Numbered from the stretch's first letter, positions 12,021-23,698 are shown. The stretch is DNA of 64,000 nucleotides from Candidatus Pelagibacter sp. RS40 (GCF_002101295.1 NZ_CP020778.1:496001-560000), one strand, 5' to 3'. A program made the numbers and translations. Notes: generated from the sequence alone by a model not told the origin.

Positions 12021-13355
12021 TTAAATATTTAAAAATAATCTCCTTGGATCTTCAAGGTTTTCTTTAACTGTTTTTAAAAAAGAAACTGAGTCTTTTCCAT
12101 CTATAATCCTATGGTCATATGAAAGTGCAAGATACATTATTGGTTTTACTTTAATTTCATTATCTTGAACAACAGGTCTTTCAACAATATTGTGCATTCC
12201 TAATACACCTGACTGAGGAGGATTTAAAATCGGGGTAGACAACATTGAACCATACACTCCCCCATTGCTGATTGTAAATGTACCACCTTGTAAATCCTCA
12301 ATAACTAAAGAATTATTTTTTGCTTTTTCTGACAGATTTTTAATTTCTTTCTCTATGTCAGCAAAAGACATTTCGTCAGCATTTTTTAAAACTGGTACTA
12401 CTAAACCTTTTTCAGTTCCAACAGCAAAGCTAATATTATAGTAATTTTTATATATTATTTCCTGTCCCTCTATTTCTGCATTTATTGCTGGAAATAATTT
12501 TAAACCAACCACGCAAGCTTTTACAAAAAAGGACATAAATCCAAGTTTAATTCCATATCTTGCCTGAAAATCTTCTTGATTTTCTTTTCGCATCGACATT
12601 ATACCTGACATGTCAACCTCATTAAAAGTGGTTAACATTGCTGCATTTTCCTGGGCTTCCTTTAGTCTTTTTGCAATAGTCTGTCTTAACCTAGACATCT
12701 TAATTCTTTCCTCTTCACCAAATTGAATTTTTCTTTGGTTTGGTTGAGGATTGGCACCCATCATACTAATTAAGTCGCCTTTTAATATTCTGCCATCTTT
12801 TCCTGTAGGTTTTACTTGTTCTAAATCAATTTTTTTTTCTGCAACCATTTTTCTTACAGCGGGGGATAATATCGGATTTATTTTTGTTTCTTCTGCATTT
12901 GGCTCTAATACTTCATCTGTTAAAACAAATGGCTGTTCTTCATCTGAAGTTTCTAATACTTTTTGTTTTTTTTCTACATCCAAGCTTATAACATTGTCTT
13001 TTTCTTCAGTTTCTAATGTTGGTTCGACTTTAGTCTCAAATATTTTAGGGTTCTCCTCTACTTGGTCTTTTTGATCTTCTATAACTTGATTAGAAGGTTT
13101 ATTTTCTGTTTTATTTGCAGTCTCTGAAATCACTCCTAAAACTGCTCCTACTTCAACTGTATCTCCTTCGTTGGCATTAATCTCTGCAATAACACCATGT
13201 GTTGATGCTGGTACTTCTAAATTTACTTTATCAGTTTCAAGTTCAACTACAGCTTCATCTGCAATGACACTGTCGCCTTGTTTCTTTAACCACTTGGATA
13301 CTGTTGCCTCAGTAATACTCTCTCCAAGCACAGGGACTAGAATTTTTTCACTCAT
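12021..13355 (-). CDS. sucB: 2-oxoglutarate dehydrogenase E2, dihydrolipoyl succinyltransferase
   Basis: Transfers the succinyl group to CoA in the 2-oxoglutarate dehydrogenase complex. The 444-residue protein has one lipoyl domain (residues 1-75; lipoylated Lys in ELETDKVNLEVP, about K43). A long charged Glu/Lys/Val linker runs from about 80 to 155. Next comes a peripheral-subunit-binding domain (about 162-200, SPAVRKMVAEKKIDL and GKDGRILKGDL), and a catalytic domain with the active-site YDHRIIDG near residue 415. The start at 13355 lies 0 bp from the sucA stop. Confidence 0.97.
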   Translation of the reverse strand: MSEKILVPVLGESITEATVSKWLKKQGDSVIADEAVVELETDKVNLEVPASTHGVIAEINANEGDTVEVGAVLGVISETANKTENKPSNQVIEDQKDQVEENPKIFETKVEPTLETEEKDNVISLDVEKKQKVLETSDEEQPFVLTDEVLEPNAEETKINPILSPAVRKMVAEKKIDLEQVKPTGKDGRILKGDLISMMGANPQPNQRKIQFGEEERIKMSRLRQTIAKRLKEAQENAAMLTTFNEVDMSGIMSMRKENQEDFQARYGIKLGFMSFFVKACVVGLKLFPAINAEIEGQEIIYKNYYNISFAVGTEKGLVVPVLKNADEMSFADIEKEIKNLSEKAKNNSLVIEDLQGGTFTISNGGVYGSMLSTPILNPPQSGVLGMHNIVERPVVQDNEIKVKPIMYLALSYDHRIIDGKDSVSFLKTVKENLEDPRRLFLNI

Positions 13356-16259
13356 TTATTCAAATACTTTATTAATAATTTCTTGTTGTTCTGAAAGATG
13401 TCTTTTTGCGTAACCTGTTGCAGGTGAAGCATCAGGATTTCTTCCTATATAAGAAATTTTACTATTTTTAGCCTTAATAGTTTCTAATGTCCATTGTATA
13501 TAATCTCTTACTGAGAACCATGCACCCATATTTTTTGGTTCCTCTTGGCACCAAAAAAAATTTGAATTATTTGCAAATGGTCTAAGTTCTTTTACAAGAG
13601 CTTTTGCAGGAAATGGGTATAATTGTTCAATTCTATACAATGCAACGTCATCAACTTTTAGTTTCTCTCTTGCTGCCAATAAATCAAAGTATACTTTACC
13701 AGAACACATAATAACTTTTCTTATCTTTGATTTATCTTTTAATTTTAAAAAACCCTCAGCTTTAGGATCTAAAGCGTGATCCCAGAGTACTCTGTGAAAT
13801 GTATTTTCTTTACTAAAATCCTCTATATTTGATACACATAATTTATTTCTTAGTAAGGACTTTGGTGTCATCATAATTAAAGGCTTTCTAAAGTCTCTGT
13901 GCATTTGTCTTCTCAATGCATGAAAATAGTTAGCTGGAGTAGTGCAATTCATAATTTGAAGATTATCATTTGCACATAATTGTAGATATCTCTCCAATCT
14001 TGCGGAAGAATGCTCTGGACCTTGACCTTCATATCCATGGGGTAGCAGCATTACTAATCCTGAGGCTCTATTCCATTTCCTTTCTCCAGATGCAATAAAT
14101 TGGTCAATAATTACTTGGGCACCATTAGCAAAATCTCCAAACTGTGCTTCCCACAAAGTAAGAGTATTTGGTTCAACTAAACTATATCCATACTCAAATC
14201 CTAGGACTGCGAGTTCTGATAAAAAACTATCAACAACTTCAAAATTTTTTTGATATTTTGATATATTGTTCAAAGGAATATATCTGGAATTATCAATTTG
14301 ATTTCTTAGAACAGAATGTCTTTGACTAAAAGTCCCTCTTCCTGAATCTTGGCCAACCAATCTAACTGGATATCCCTCCTCCAATAAAGAACCAAAAGCT
14401 AAAGCCTCTGCTGTAGCCCAGTCAATTCCAACACCTTGCTCAACTGTTTGTCTTCTGGAGTCAAGAATTTTAATAATTGTTTTATGAATATTTTTTTCTT
14501 GTGGAACAATATTAATTTTATTTGAAATTTCTTTTAAAATTTTAATGTCAGCTCCTGTAACACCTCGTCTATCTTTTCCTTTTTCTGGTTTGTATCTAGA
14601 CCATGTTCCCTCAAACCATTCTATTTTCGGTTTATAGTCTTTCGCAGTTTTAAATTGATCGTCTAATAAATTCTTAAACTCTTGAATTTTTAAATTAAGT
14701 TGATCTTTAGAGAAAAGATTTTCATTTACTAGTTTTTCTCCATAAATATTTACCGTAGACGGGTGTGATCTTATTTTCTTATACATTAAAGGCTGGGTAA
14801 AAGATGGCTCATCTCCTTCGTTATGACCAAATCTTCTATAACAAATTAGATCAATAACCACATCTCTGTTAAATTTTAATCTAAACTCTGTTGCTACTCT
14901 TGTCGCGTAAACTACAGCTTCAGGATTATCTCCATTGACATGAATTATTGGTGCATCTACCATTTTCCCAATATCAGATGGATATGGTGATGAACGTGCA
15001 AATCTTGGGCTTGTAGTAAATCCTATTTGGTTATTTACAATTATATGAATTGTTCCTCCAGTGTTGTGACCGGGTAGCCCTGACATTGCAAAACACTCAG
15101 ATACAACTCCTTGGCCAGCAAACGCAGCATCACCATGGATAAGAATAGGTATAACTTTATTTCTTTCTTTATCGCCATGAAAAAATTGCTTTGCTCGTGT
15201 TTGTCCTAAAACAACTGGATTTACAGCCTCTAGATGAGATGGATTATCTGTAAGACTGACATGTACCGAATTTCCATCAAATTCTCTATTTGAGGAAGCC
15301 CCCAAATGATACTTCACATCTCCAGCACTATCTTTAGTGTTACCACTCATTTCTCCAGCAAACTCATTAAAAATTCTTTTGTAAGATTTTTGTAAAACGT
15401 TTGCTAATACGTTTAATCGTCCTCTATGAGACATGCCTATTTTAACTTCTTTAATTTTAAACTGTCCTCCAATTTTTATGATCTGCTCTAACGCAGGTAT
15501 CAAACTTTCCCCACCATCTAAGCCAAATCTTTTGGTTCCAACGTATTTTGTATGTAAAAACTTTTCAAAACCTTCAGCTTGAATAAGCTTATTTAAAATT
15601 GCATCTTTTCCATTGTTAGTAAATTTTAATGCATTCTCGTCTTTTTCAACTCTATCTCTAAACCATTTTCTTTCAGTTGGATTGGAGATATGCATGTACT
15701 CATAACCAACTGGGCCACAATAAGTTTTTTTTAAGAATTGAAGTATCTCTCGTATGCTTGCTTTCTCCCTGTTTATTACACCATTAAGTTCAATTTTTTT
15801 ATCGTAGTTTTTCTTATCAAAACCATAATATTCAGGATGTAACTCATCTAAATATTCTGTCGTCATCATTTCTAGAGGATCTAACTTTGCAAGTAGATGT
15901 CCTCTTAGCCTATAAGCTCTTATAAGTGCTACAGCACTTATGGATTCTTTGTTGGAATTTGCAACTACTTGAAAATTAAATTTATCAGATACATCTTTGG
16001 ATGCATTGCCATTTTTTTCAATTATTTTTTCTATATTATTGGAATTTATTCTTACCCCTTCAGGTTTCCATGATGGTCCATTAATATCATTTAAAATAAC
16101 TTCTGCTTCGTCCTGAATACCTTCAAAATAATCTTTCCAACTATCTGCAAGATTTGGATCTTGGTTTAAAAATCTTACATACATCTCCTCTATAAATGCA
16201 CTATTTGTCTTATTCAGAAATGATGTTTTTTTATACTCTAAGTTTTTTGAAGATGACAT
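13356..16259 (-). CDS. sucA: 2-oxoglutarate dehydrogenase E1 component
   Basis: Thiamine-diphosphate enzyme that decarboxylates 2-oxoglutarate and passes the succinyl group to SucB. The 967-residue protein has full family length. It opens with the E1-specific region carrying SAFIEEMYVRFLNQDP (about 18-33). Clear landmarks are GMSHRGRLNVLANV near residue 280, a thiamine-diphosphate motif around GDAAFAGQGVV followed by VNNQIGFTT, and EGYPVRLVGQDSGRGTFSQRH in the pyrimidine-binding half. The C-terminal domain contains FFWCQEEPKNMGAW. The gene is preceded by a 39-bp gap from sucD. Confidence 0.97.
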   Translation of the reverse strand: MSSSKNLEYKKTSFLNKTNSAFIEEMYVRFLNQDPNLADSWKDYFEGIQDEAEVILNDINGPSWKPEGVRINSNNIEKIIEKNGNASKDVSDKFNFQVVANSNKESISAVALIRAYRLRGHLLAKLDPLEMMTTEYLDELHPEYYGFDKKNYDKKIELNGVINREKASIREILQFLKKTYCGPVGYEYMHISNPTERKWFRDRVEKDENALKFTNNGKDAILNKLIQAEGFEKFLHTKYVGTKRFGLDGGESLIPALEQIIKIGGQFKIKEVKIGMSHRGRLNVLANVLQKSYKRIFNEFAGEMSGNTKDSAGDVKYHLGASSNREFDGNSVHVSLTDNPSHLEAVNPVVLGQTRAKQFFHGDKERNKVIPILIHGDAAFAGQGVVSECFAMSGLPGHNTGGTIHIIVNNQIGFTTSPRFARSSPYPSDIGKMVDAPIIHVNGDNPEAVVYATRVATEFRLKFNRDVVIDLICYRRFGHNEGDEPSFTQPLMYKKIRSHPSTVNIYGEKLVNENLFSKDQLNLKIQEFKNLLDDQFKTAKDYKPKIEWFEGTWSRYKPEKGKDRRGVTGADIKILKEISNKINIVPQEKNIHKTIIKILDSRRQTVEQGVGIDWATAEALAFGSLLEEGYPVRLVGQDSGRGTFSQRHSVLRNQIDNSRYIPLNNISKYQKNFEVVDSFLSELAVLGFEYGYSLVEPNTLTLWEAQFGDFANGAQVIIDQFIASGERKWNRASGLVMLLPHGYEGQGPEHSSARLERYLQLCANDNLQIMNCTTPANYFHALRRQMHRDFRKPLIMMTPKSLLRNKLCVSNIEDFSKENTFHRVLWDHALDPKAEGFLKLKDKSKIRKVIMCSGKVYFDLLAAREKLKVDDVALYRIEQLYPFPAKALVKELRPFANNSNFFWCQEEPKNMGAWFSVRDYIQWTLETIKAKNSKISYIGRNPDASPATGYAKRHLSEQQEIINKVFE

Positions 16260-16298
16260 TTGTCTATATCGTTAAGCTATATTACTAAAAAAATATTA

Positions 16299-17174
16299 TC
16301 AACTAGACAATTTATTAAAAAGAGTTTTCCCTATCTCAGAAGGGGATTTTGCAATTGTAATACCACATTCTTCCATTTTTTTTATTTTATCTTCTGCGCC
16401 ACCTTTGCCTCCTGAAATTATTGCACCAGCATGCCCCATTCTTCTACCAGGAGGTGCTGTTAATCCTGCTACAAATCCAACAATTGGTTTTTTTATATTA
16501 TGATTTTTTACAAACTCAGCGGCCTCTTCTTCTGCTGTTCCTCCTATTTCACCTATCATTAAGATTGATTTTGTATCCTCATCATTCAAAAAAAGATCTA
16601 AGCAATCAATAAAATTTGTTCCATTAATAGGATCCCCACCAATACCTATACAGGTAGTTTGCCCTAACCCATTTTCAGTTGTTTGAGCAACAGCTTCATA
16701 AGTTAATGTTCCTGATCGCGAAACTATACCAACTGATCCTTTTTTATGAATATTTCCCGGCATAATTCCTATTTTGCATTCATCTGGCGTGATAATGCCT
16801 GGGCAGTTAGGTCCAATTAATCTTGATTTAGATTTATTTAAATGCTGTTTTACTCTTAACATATCAAGGACAGGTATACCCTCTGTCACACAAACAATTA
16901 ATTCTATAGATGCATCAATTGCCTCTATAATTGCTGATGAAGCAAATTTTGCTGGCACATAAATCATTGATGCATTAGCGCCTGTTTTATCTTTTGCCTC
17001 TTTAACAGTATTGAAAACAGGTCTTTCAAGATGAGTTTGACCTCCTTTGTTTGGAGTAACACCTCCAACTATATTTGTTCCATATTTCATTGCTTGTTCA
17101 GAGTGAAAGGTACCATTAGCACCAGTAAAACCTTGGCAAATAACTTTTGTATTTTTATTAACTAAAATAGACAC
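16299..17174 (-). CDS. sucD: Succinyl-CoA synthetase alpha subunit
   Basis: Binds CoA and carries the phosphohistidine in the conversion of succinyl-CoA to succinate with nucleotide phosphorylation. The 291-residue protein begins with [22 protein letters not shown], of which CQGFTGxxGTFH is the CoA-binding signature. It has the Rossmann-fold [30 protein letters not shown], and the active-site GHAGAII (about His247) near the C-terminus. It follows sucC by 3 bp. Confidence 0.97.
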   Translation of the reverse strand: MSILVNKNTKVICQGFTGANGTFHSEQAMKYGTNIVGGVTPNKGGQTHLERPVFNTVKEAKDKTGANASMIYVPAKFASSAIIEAIDASIELIVCVTEGIPVLDMLRVKQHLNKSKSRLIGPNCPGIITPDECKIGIMPGNIHKKGSVGIVSRSGTLTYEAVAQTTENGLGQTTCIGIGGDPINGTNFIDCLDLFLNDEDTKSILMIGEIGGTAEEEAAEFVKNHNIKKPIVGFVAGLTAPPGRRMGHAGAIISGGKGGAEDKIKKMEECGITIAKSPSEIGKTLFNKLSS

Positions 17175-17177
17175 AAA

Positions 17178-18338
17178 TTATCTTATCGCCTCTACTATTT
17201 TTTTTGCAGCATCATCTAAATTTTCAGCTGGAATTATTTTTAAACCTGACTTTTTTAAAATTTCTTTTCCCTCTTTGAAATTTGTACCTGCTAATCTTAC
17301 TACTAATGGAACTGAAATATTTATTTCTTTAGCAGCATCAACTACCCCTTGAGCAAGAATATCACATCTCATTATGCCTCCAAATATATTAATCAATATT
17401 CCTTTAACATTAGCATCAGATAGAATTAACTTAAATGCAGCTGAGACTTTTTCTTTAGATGCCCCTCCTCCAACGTCTAAGAAATTCGCTGGTTCTTCGC
17501 CATAGAGTTTTATTATGTCCATAGTAGCCATAGCAAGACCAGCTCCGTTGACCATGCAGCCTATACTTCCATCTAGTTTGATATAAGCAAGATCATGTTT
17601 ACTTGCCTCTATTTCTGTTTCATTTTCTTCACTGAGGTCTCTGAACTTTAAAATTTCTGATTGTCTAAATAGTGCATTACTATCAAAGTTCATTTTTGCA
17701 TCTAAACAAACAACAGAATTAGTTTTAGTAAGTATTAATGGATTGATTTCAACTAAATTTGCATCCGTATCTATAAACATTTTATATATCGATTTAATTA
17801 GGTGAATTGCTTCTATCTTAGCTTCATTTTTAAGACCAAAAATATTTATAATTTTTTTACAGTCATCAGCTAAAATTTCATTTGTTAAATCAATTTTAGT
17901 AGTAATAATTTTTTCGGGTGTTTCTGCAGCAACTTTTTCTATATCCATTCCGCCTTGATCACTGGATATAAATGCTATCTTTGAGCTTGCTCTATCAACT
18001 AAACATGATAAATAAAATTCTCTTTCAATATTAGAAGACTCTTCAACATATAACCTCTTTACTTCTCTTCCACTAGGTCCAGTTTGATGAGTGACTAGAT
18101 TTTTACCTAAAAGTTTTGATGCTTCTTTTTCTAAATCTTTTAAATTATCTATAATTTTTACACCTCCACCTTTTCCTCTTCCCCCAGCATGGATTTGTGC
18201 TTTTAAAACATATTTTTCAGTATTTAAATTTTTTGCTTTTTCAACTAGATCTTTTACGTTGAGAGCAAAATAACCGTTTGGGACATTTGCGCCGTATTTC
18301 TTTAGAACTTCTTTAGCCTGATGCTCATGTATATTCAT
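17178..18338 (-). CDS. sucC: Succinyl-CoA synthetase beta subunit
   Basis: Nucleotide- and succinate-binding subunit of succinyl-CoA synthetase. The 386-residue protein opens with MNIHEHQAKEVLKKYG, diagnostic for the subunit, followed by an ATP-grasp domain with KAQIHAGGRGKGGGVK (about 46-61). ATP-grasp metal ligands appear in LVEINPLILT (about 196-205). The C-terminal half has GCMVNGAGLAMATMD and GGIMRCDILAQG. It lies 3 bp downstream of mdh and 3 bp upstream of sucD. Confidence 0.97.
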   Translation of the reverse strand: MNIHEHQAKEVLKKYGANVPNGYFALNVKDLVEKAKNLNTEKYVLKAQIHAGGRGKGGGVKIIDNLKDLEKEASKLLGKNLVTHQTGPSGREVKRLYVEESSNIEREFYLSCLVDRASSKIAFISSDQGGMDIEKVAAETPEKIITTKIDLTNEILADDCKKIINIFGLKNEAKIEAIHLIKSIYKMFIDTDANLVEINPLILTKTNSVVCLDAKMNFDSNALFRQSEILKFRDLSEENETEIEASKHDLAYIKLDGSIGCMVNGAGLAMATMDIIKLYGEEPANFLDVGGGASKEKVSAAFKLILSDANVKGILINIFGGIMRCDILAQGVVDAAKEINISVPLVVRLAGTNFKEGKEILKKSGLKIIPAENLDDAAKKIVEAIR

Positions 18339-18341
18339 GAC

Positions 18342-19304
18342 CTACTTCTTTAAATCTGGATCAATTGCAGATGCAGCATCCCATAGTTTTTTTACAGCCT
18401 CAATTGAGTGATCAAATTGTTCTTTTTCTTTTTGATCTAACTCAATAACTTCAATTTTGTCTATTCCTTTATTATTAATTACAACTGGTACACCTGCATA
18501 GATACCGTTCACTCCATATTCTCCATCAAGATATGCAGCACATGGTAAAACTTTATTCTCATTATTCATGTATGCTTTTGCCATCTCAACACCAGAAGCA
18601 GCTGGTGCATAAAAGGCAGAACCCTTTTCTAGGTACTTTACAATTTCAGCTCCACCGTCTCTAGTCCTTTGATTAATACTTTCTAGTCTCTCCTCTGATA
18701 TTTTTCCCTGTTTAACTAATTCATTAAGCGGTTTTCCTGAGATTTTTGTAAATCTTGGTAAAGGGACCATCGTATCTCCATGACCTCCCATTACCATTGC
18801 ATGAATTTCTTTAACTGGAACATTCAGATCTAAAGACAAAAATAATTTAAATCTTGAACTATCCAAAATACCAGCCATACCAACAACTTTGTTTGTTGGT
18901 AATCCCGAGTATTTTTGAAATGCCATAACCATTACATCCAAAGGATTAGTAATGCATATTACAAAAGCATTGGGTGAATATTTTTTAATTCCTTCTGCAA
19001 CTTGTTTTATTATTTTTAGATTAATTCCCAGAAGATCGTCTCTACTCATCCCTGGTTTTCGAGGAACGCCTGCAGTAATAATAATTACATCTGAATCTTT
19101 AATATCTTCATAATTATCTGTTCCTGAAAATTTTACATTAAATCCATCTACTGATGAAGATTGTGCGATATCAAGTGCTTTTCCTTTTGCAATTCCACTA
19201 GCCACATCAAATAGTACAACCTCATTGGCTAATTCTTTGAGACCAATTAAATGAGCTAAAGTTCCACCAATTTGCCCTGCTCCTATTAATGATATTTTGG
19301 TCAT
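18342..19304 (-). CDS. mdh: Malate dehydrogenase
   Basis: Interconverts malate and oxaloacetate with NAD. The 320-residue protein starts with the NAD-binding motif [15 protein letters not shown] (residues 5-19). It has the lactate-dehydrogenase-like malate dehydrogenase features: [14 protein letters not shown] with the substrate-binding Arg pair near residues 81-87, ITNPLDVM, and the catalytic His in [12 protein letters not shown] near residue 175. It sits 1 bp after mmsA and leads into sucCD. Confidence 0.97.
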   Translation of the reverse strand: MTKISLIGAGQIGGTLAHLIGLKELANEVVLFDVASGIAKGKALDIAQSSSVDGFNVKFSGTDNYEDIKDSDVIIITAGVPRKPGMSRDDLLGINLKIIKQVAEGIKKYSPNAFVICITNPLDVMVMAFQKYSGLPTNKVVGMAGILDSSRFKLFLSLDLNVPVKEIHAMVMGGHGDTMVPLPRFTKISGKPLNELVKQGKISEERLESINQRTRDGGAEIVKYLEKGSAFYAPAASGVEMAKAYMNNENKVLPCAAYLDGEYGVNGIYAGVPVVINNKGIDKIEVIELDQKEKEQFDHSIEAVKKLWDAASAIDPDLKK

Positions 19305-19305
19305 A

Positions 19306-20799
19306 TTATTTCATTGTTGGCATAACAAATTCAGGATTCATTCTTATTCCTGAAGGCCATCTAGATGTTATTGTTTTTAATTTTGTATAAAATCTAACAC
19401 CCTCTGGACCATGCATATGCTGATCTCCAAATAATGAACGTTTCCACCCTCCAAAACTATGAAAAGCTACTGGAACTGGTATTGGAATATTAATTCCCAC
19501 CATTCCAACTTTAATTTTATTTGCAAAAGTCCTACCTGTATCTCCATCTCTTGTATAAATACTGGTCCCGTTTCCAAACTCATGATCGTTTATTAGATTT
19601 ATAGCCTCATTAAAATCTTTTGCTCTTACTACTGACAATACAGGTCCAAAAATTTCTTCTTTGTAAATTCTCATTTCCTTTTTTACATTATCAAACAGAC
19701 AGCCACCAATGTAATAACCTTCCTCATATCCTTGTAATTTTATATCCCTTCCATCAACAACTAATTTTGCACCTTCTTGTACTCCCAAATCAACATATCC
19801 TTTAACTTTTTCGAGATGTTCTTTGGTTACTAATGGACCCATTTCTGAAGATTTATCCATTCCTGGTCCCACTTTTAATGCTTCAACTTTTTTTGCTAAT
19901 TGTTCAACTAATTTATCTCCAACATTTCCAACTGCAACAGCAACTGATTGTGCCATACATCTTTCTCCAGCAGAACCATAGGCTGCTCCCATTAAACCAT
20001 TTACCGCTTGATCTAGGTCACAATCTGGCATTACTACACAATGATTTTTAGCTCCACCTAAAGCTTGAACGCGTTTTTCATTTTTTGCAGCTGTTTCGTA
20101 AATATATTTTGCTATAGGTGTTGAGCCTACAAAACTAACTGCAGCTATATCTTTATTTTCTAATATTGCGTCTACAACTTCTTTATCTCCATTAACAACG
20201 TTTAAAACTCCATCTGGTAGACCAGCTTCTGAAAATAGTTCAGCAAGCTTGAGTGAGCAAGATGGGTCTTTTTCAGATGGTTTTAAAATAAAAGTATTTC
20301 CACACGCTATTGCCATTGGGAACATCCACATTGGAACCATAGCAGGGAAATTAAAAGGGGTAATACCTGCACAAACTCCTAAAGGTTGTCTTATAGACCA
20401 ACTGTCAATGTTAGTTCCAACATTTTCTGTAAATTCACCTTTTAACATCTGAGGTATCCCGCAGGCAAATTCAACAACTTCTAAGCCTCTAGTTAGTGAA
20501 CCCTTGGCATCTTCATAAACTTTTCCGTGTTCAGAAACTATAAGTTTAGTTAAGAGATCAGAATTTTTTTCTATTAATTCTTTATATTTAAAAATAATTC
20601 TCGCCCTTTGAAGAGGAGGTGTATTAGACCAACTTTCAAATGATTGTTTTGCTTTTTGTACAGCTAAATCAAGATCTGATTTAGAAGCTAACAAAACTTC
20701 AGATTCTTGAGTGCCAGTTGCAGGATTAAATACTTTACCTTTTCTACTTGATGATCCAGTTACTATTTTTCCACCAATATAGTGTTCGATTAAATTCAT
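19306..20799 (-). CDS. mmsA: CoA-acylating methylmalonate-semialdehyde dehydrogenase
   Basis: Aldehyde dehydrogenase family member that converts methylmalonate semialdehyde or malonate semialdehyde with CoA and NAD to propanoyl-CoA or acetyl-CoA. The 497-residue protein has the MmsA pattern: [18 protein letters not shown] near residue 145, [13 protein letters not shown], the catalytic cysteine in [11 protein letters not shown] (about residue 285), and the C-terminal [20 protein letters not shown]. The PIPVPxAFHSFGG segment separates this subfamily from ordinary aldehyde dehydrogenases. Its place between sdhB and mdh suggests that beta-alanine, valine or inositol breakdown feeds the TCA cycle here; the true substrate is inferred. 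Confidence 0.92.
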   Translation of the reverse strand: MNLIEHYIGGKIVTGSSSRKGKVFNPATGTQESEVLLASKSDLDLAVQKAKQSFESWSNTPPLQRARIIFKYKELIEKNSDLLTKLIVSEHGKVYEDAKGSLTRGLEVVEFACGIPQMLKGEFTENVGTNIDSWSIRQPLGVCAGITPFNFPAMVPMWMFPMAIACGNTFILKPSEKDPSCSLKLAELFSEAGLPDGVLNVVNGDKEVVDAILENKDIAAVSFVGSTPIAKYIYETAAKNEKRVQALGGAKNHCVVMPDCDLDQAVNGLMGAAYGSAGERCMAQSVAVAVGNVGDKLVEQLAKKVEALKVGPGMDKSSEMGPLVTKEHLEKVKGYVDLGVQEGAKLVVDGRDIKLQGYEEGYYIGGCLFDNVKKEMRIYKEEIFGPVLSVVRAKDFNEAINLINDHEFGNGTSIYTRDGDTGRTFANKIKVGMVGINIPIPVPVAFHSFGGWKRSLFGDQHMHGPEGVRFYTKLKTITSRWPSGIRMNPEFVMPTMK

Positions 20800-20823
20800 T
20801 GATAAAATTGTTTAATTAAGTAA

Positions 20824-21597
20824 TTAAGTCGTTGCAAGCATTTTTTTTATCTCAGCAATAGCTTTTGCTGGATTTAATCCTTTAGGACAAGCATTTGTAC
20901 AGTTCATAATAGTATGACATCTATAAAGTTTTAATTCATCAGCAACTTTTTCTAATCTTTTTTTTCTTTCTTCATCTCTACTATCAACAATCCATCTATA
21001 AGCTTGCAACAATACTGCTGGTCCAAGATATTTATCTCCATTCCACCAGTAACTTGGGCAAGATGTTGAACAGCAAGCACACATAATGCATTCATAAGCT
21101 CCGTCTAATTTTGATCTATCTTTTTGGGATTGGTGTATTTCTTTACTTTCAGATGTCGATTTATTTTTCAACCAAGGTTCTATGGATTTGTATTGTTTAT
21201 AAAGACCATCAAGATCACCTATTAAATCTTTTTTTACTTTTAAATGTGGTAAAGGATATATGTTAATATCTCCTTTTATTTCAGAATGTGGGGTAGTGCA
21301 TGCGAGACCGTTTTTACCTCCCATATTCATTGCGCATGAACCACACACTCCATGGGCACACGATCTTCTGTAAGTTATTGTTGGGTCAATCTCATTTTTT
21401 ATTTTATTTAAAATATCTAAAACTTTAGAGGAACAATTGTCCATATCTACTTCGTAGGTATCTATTCTTGGCTTATTACCTGTTGAGGGATCCCACCTAT
21501 AAATGTTAACTTTTCTAATATTTTTTGAATTGGTTTTGTCTTTAAAATATTTACCTTTTTGAATTTTTGAATTCTCAGGTAAATTTATTTGAACCAT
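20824..21597 (-). CDS. sdhB: Succinate dehydrogenase iron-sulfur subunit
   Basis: Carries electrons from the flavoprotein to the quinone site. In the 257-residue protein the [2Fe-2S] ligands are in [13 protein letters not shown] and LAC (about residues 78-99). The [4Fe-4S] and [3Fe-4S] clusters are bound by [16 protein letters not shown] and [17 protein letters not shown]. The N-terminus is a little longer than in E. coli SdhB. Its ATG overlaps the sdhA stop by one base. Confidence 0.97.
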   Translation of the reverse strand: MVQINLPENSKIQKGKYFKDKTNSKNIRKVNIYRWDPSTGNKPRIDTYEVDMDNCSSKVLDILNKIKNEIDPTITYRRSCAHGVCGSCAMNMGGKNGLACTTPHSEIKGDINIYPLPHLKVKKDLIGDLDGLYKQYKSIEPWLKNKSTSESKEIHQSQKDRSKLDGAYECIMCACCSTSCPSYWWNGDKYLGPAVLLQAYRWIVDSRDEERKKRLEKVADELKLYRCHTIMNCTNACPKGLNPAKAIAEIKKMLATT

Positions 21598-23372
21598 TAA
21601 TATACTCTTTCTTGAGGTGGAAAATATTGAACTTCATTTGTTAAAGTTGATTTATGAACATCTCTGTATTCAATTTTAGTATTTTTACCATCACACCAGG
21701 CAAGACTGTGTTTCATAAATTTTTGATCATCCCTTTTTGGATAATCTTCTCTTGCATGTGCACCTCTACTTTCTTTTCTGTGAAAAGCTGAATCTACTGT
21801 TGTTATTGCTTGACGAATTAAGTTATCAAATTCAAGTGTTTCAACTAAGTCTGTATTAAATACTAACGATCTATCTTTTACAGAAATAGAGTCCATTCCA
21901 TCATAAGTTTTTCTTATTTCATCTACTCCCTCTTTAAGATTTTTTTCAGTTCTAAAAACTGCACATTTTGATTGCATTGTTTTTTGCATTGAAAGTCTTA
22001 ATTCTGCTGTGGAATTTTCACCATCTGCATTTCTTAATTTATCAAATCGGGATAAACATTTTTCAGTTTCATTCTCACTAATTTCTTCATGAGGAGTTCC
22101 AGGCTTAATAAGTTCAGCTGCTCTTTTTGCTGCTGATCTCCCAAAAACAACAAGATCAATTAAAGAGTTAGAACCTAATCTGTTTGCACCATGTACTGAT
22201 ACACATGCAGCCTCACCTATAGCCATTAATCCAGGCACAGTTTTTTCAGAACCATTAACTGTTAAAACCTCAGCTTTATAATTTGTAGGTATTCCACCCA
22301 TGTTATAATGAACTGTTGGTACAACAGGAATAGGATCTTTGGTTACATCAACGTTTGCAAATAATCTTGCTGCCTCTGTAATTCCTGGTAACCTATTTTC
22401 GATAACATCTTTATCTAGATGATTTAAATATAAATGAACGTGGTCTTTGTCATTACCGACACCTCTTCCTTCATTAATTTCAATTGACATTGACCTGCTT
22501 ACTACATCTCTAGATGCTAAGTCTTTCGCATTAGGAGCATATCTTTCCATAAATCTTTCACCTTTGGAATTAACAAGGTAGCCACCTTCACCTCTCACAC
22601 CCTCAGAAATCAAAGTACCATGACCATAAATACCAGTTGGGTGAAACTGTACAAATTCCATATCTTGTAAGGGTAATCCAGCTCTTAATACCATAGCGTT
22701 TCCGTCTCCTGTACAAGTATGAGCAGAAGTAGCTGAATAATATACTTTGCCGTAACCTCCAGTTGCAATGATAGTTATGTGCGATCTAAATCTATGGATA
22801 GTTCCATCATTTAAATTCCATGCAATTAGCCCCTTACACTCACCATCTTTCATTAATAAATCTAATGCAAAGTATTCAATAAAAAATTCTGTATTATGTT
22901 TAAGTGCTTGCCCATAAAGAGTATGTAAAATTGCATGACCTGTTCTATCTGCTGCTGCACAAGTTCTTTGAACTATTCCATTACCATAATTTTTAGTCAT
23001 TCCTCCGAACGGTCTTTGATATATTTTTCCATCTTCTGTTCTGCTAAATGGGACACCATACTTTTCTAATTCAATAACTGCCTTTGGGGCCTCTTTGCAC
23101 AAATACTCAATACTGTCTTGATCACCTAACCAATCTGCACCTTTAACAGTGTCATACATGTGCCAACGCCAATCATCCTCTCCCATATTTCCAAGTGCAG
23201 CTGAAATACCACCTTGAGCAGCAGAAGTATGACTTCTTGTAGGAAATACTTTGGAGATACATGCAGTTTTAAGACCAGCCTCACTTAAGCCTACAGCAGC
23301 TCTTAGACCTGATCCACCAGCTCCAAGTACAACTACATCGTATTCGTGGTCTATAATTTTATAAGCAGTCAT
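21597..23372 (-). CDS. sdhA: Succinate dehydrogenase flavoprotein subunit
   Basis: Oxidises succinate to fumarate on covalently bound FAD. The 591-residue protein has [17 protein letters not shown] (about residues 14-30) as FAD-binding motif, [12 protein letters not shown] with the FAD-linking His near residue 47, and the active-site [21 protein letters not shown] near residue 245 (key residues H, E and R). The C-terminal part holds [16 protein letters not shown]. It overlaps sdhD and sdhB by one base on each side. Confidence 0.98.
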   Translation of the reverse strand: MTAYKIIDHEYDVVVLGAGGSGLRAAVGLSEAGLKTACISKVFPTRSHTSAAQGGISAALGNMGEDDWRWHMYDTVKGADWLGDQDSIEYLCKEAPKAVIELEKYGVPFSRTEDGKIYQRPFGGMTKNYGNGIVQRTCAAADRTGHAILHTLYGQALKHNTEFFIEYFALDLLMKDGECKGLIAWNLNDGTIHRFRSHITIIATGGYGKVYYSATSAHTCTGDGNAMVLRAGLPLQDMEFVQFHPTGIYGHGTLISEGVRGEGGYLVNSKGERFMERYAPNAKDLASRDVVSRSMSIEINEGRGVGNDKDHVHLYLNHLDKDVIENRLPGITEAARLFANVDVTKDPIPVVPTVHYNMGGIPTNYKAEVLTVNGSEKTVPGLMAIGEAACVSVHGANRLGSNSLIDLVVFGRSAAKRAAELIKPGTPHEEISENETEKCLSRFDKLRNADGENSTAELRLSMQKTMQSKCAVFRTEKNLKEGVDEIRKTYDGMDSISVKDRSLVFNTDLVETLEFDNLIRQAITTVDSAFHRKESRGAHAREDYPKRDDQKFMKHSLAWCDGKNTKIEYRDVHKSTLTNEVQYFPPQERVY

Positions 23373-23698
23373 TAGTTTAAATTAAATAAAATGATTATTG
23401 TAAATAAGGGTAATATTATAGCAAATAAATTTAACGCTTTGTTTGCGGCATTTTTGATATTTTCATCATGTATATAATCTTCAAATACCTCACTAATGCT
23501 TAAAGCAGAAAAAAAATAGGAAAAAATTAAAAAAATACTAACTAACAATTTTGAGGTTTTAGAATTTAAAAAACTGATTACAGATTGATAATCATTATCA
23601 TAAATAGATACAAAATTTAGAATAAACCAAAGCATCAAAGGTATTAAAATCAGTGAGCTAATTTTTAAAAACAGCCATTTTTTAGTAACAGATTTCAT
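23372..23698 (-). CDS. sdhD: Succinate dehydrogenase membrane anchor subunit, lacks the heme histidine
   Basis: Small anchor with three predicted membrane helices (about residues 9-29, 47-69 and 84-107), 108 residues. The call comes from its place between sdhC and sdhA and from the E-D-Y motif (D74, Y75), which matches Asp82-Tyr83 of E. coli SdhD at the quinone site. Eleven residues before the Asp, where E. coli has the heme b ligand His71, this protein has Phe63, and no other His lies in that helix. The sequence is otherwise weakly conserved. See the finding on the missing heme ligands. Confidence 0.85.
   Translation of the reverse strand: MKSVTKKWLFLKISSLILIPLMLWFILNFVSIYDNDYQSVISFLNSKTSKLLVSIFLIFSYFFSALSISEVFEDYIHDENIKNAANKALNLFAIILPLFTIIILFNLN

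Noticed and set aside
12751-13074. Open frames of 60-107 codons antisense to sucB, atpA, priA, lpd and others
   Set aside because: They mirror strongly conserved coding sequence on the opposite strand, have no family resemblance and no supporting start signals.
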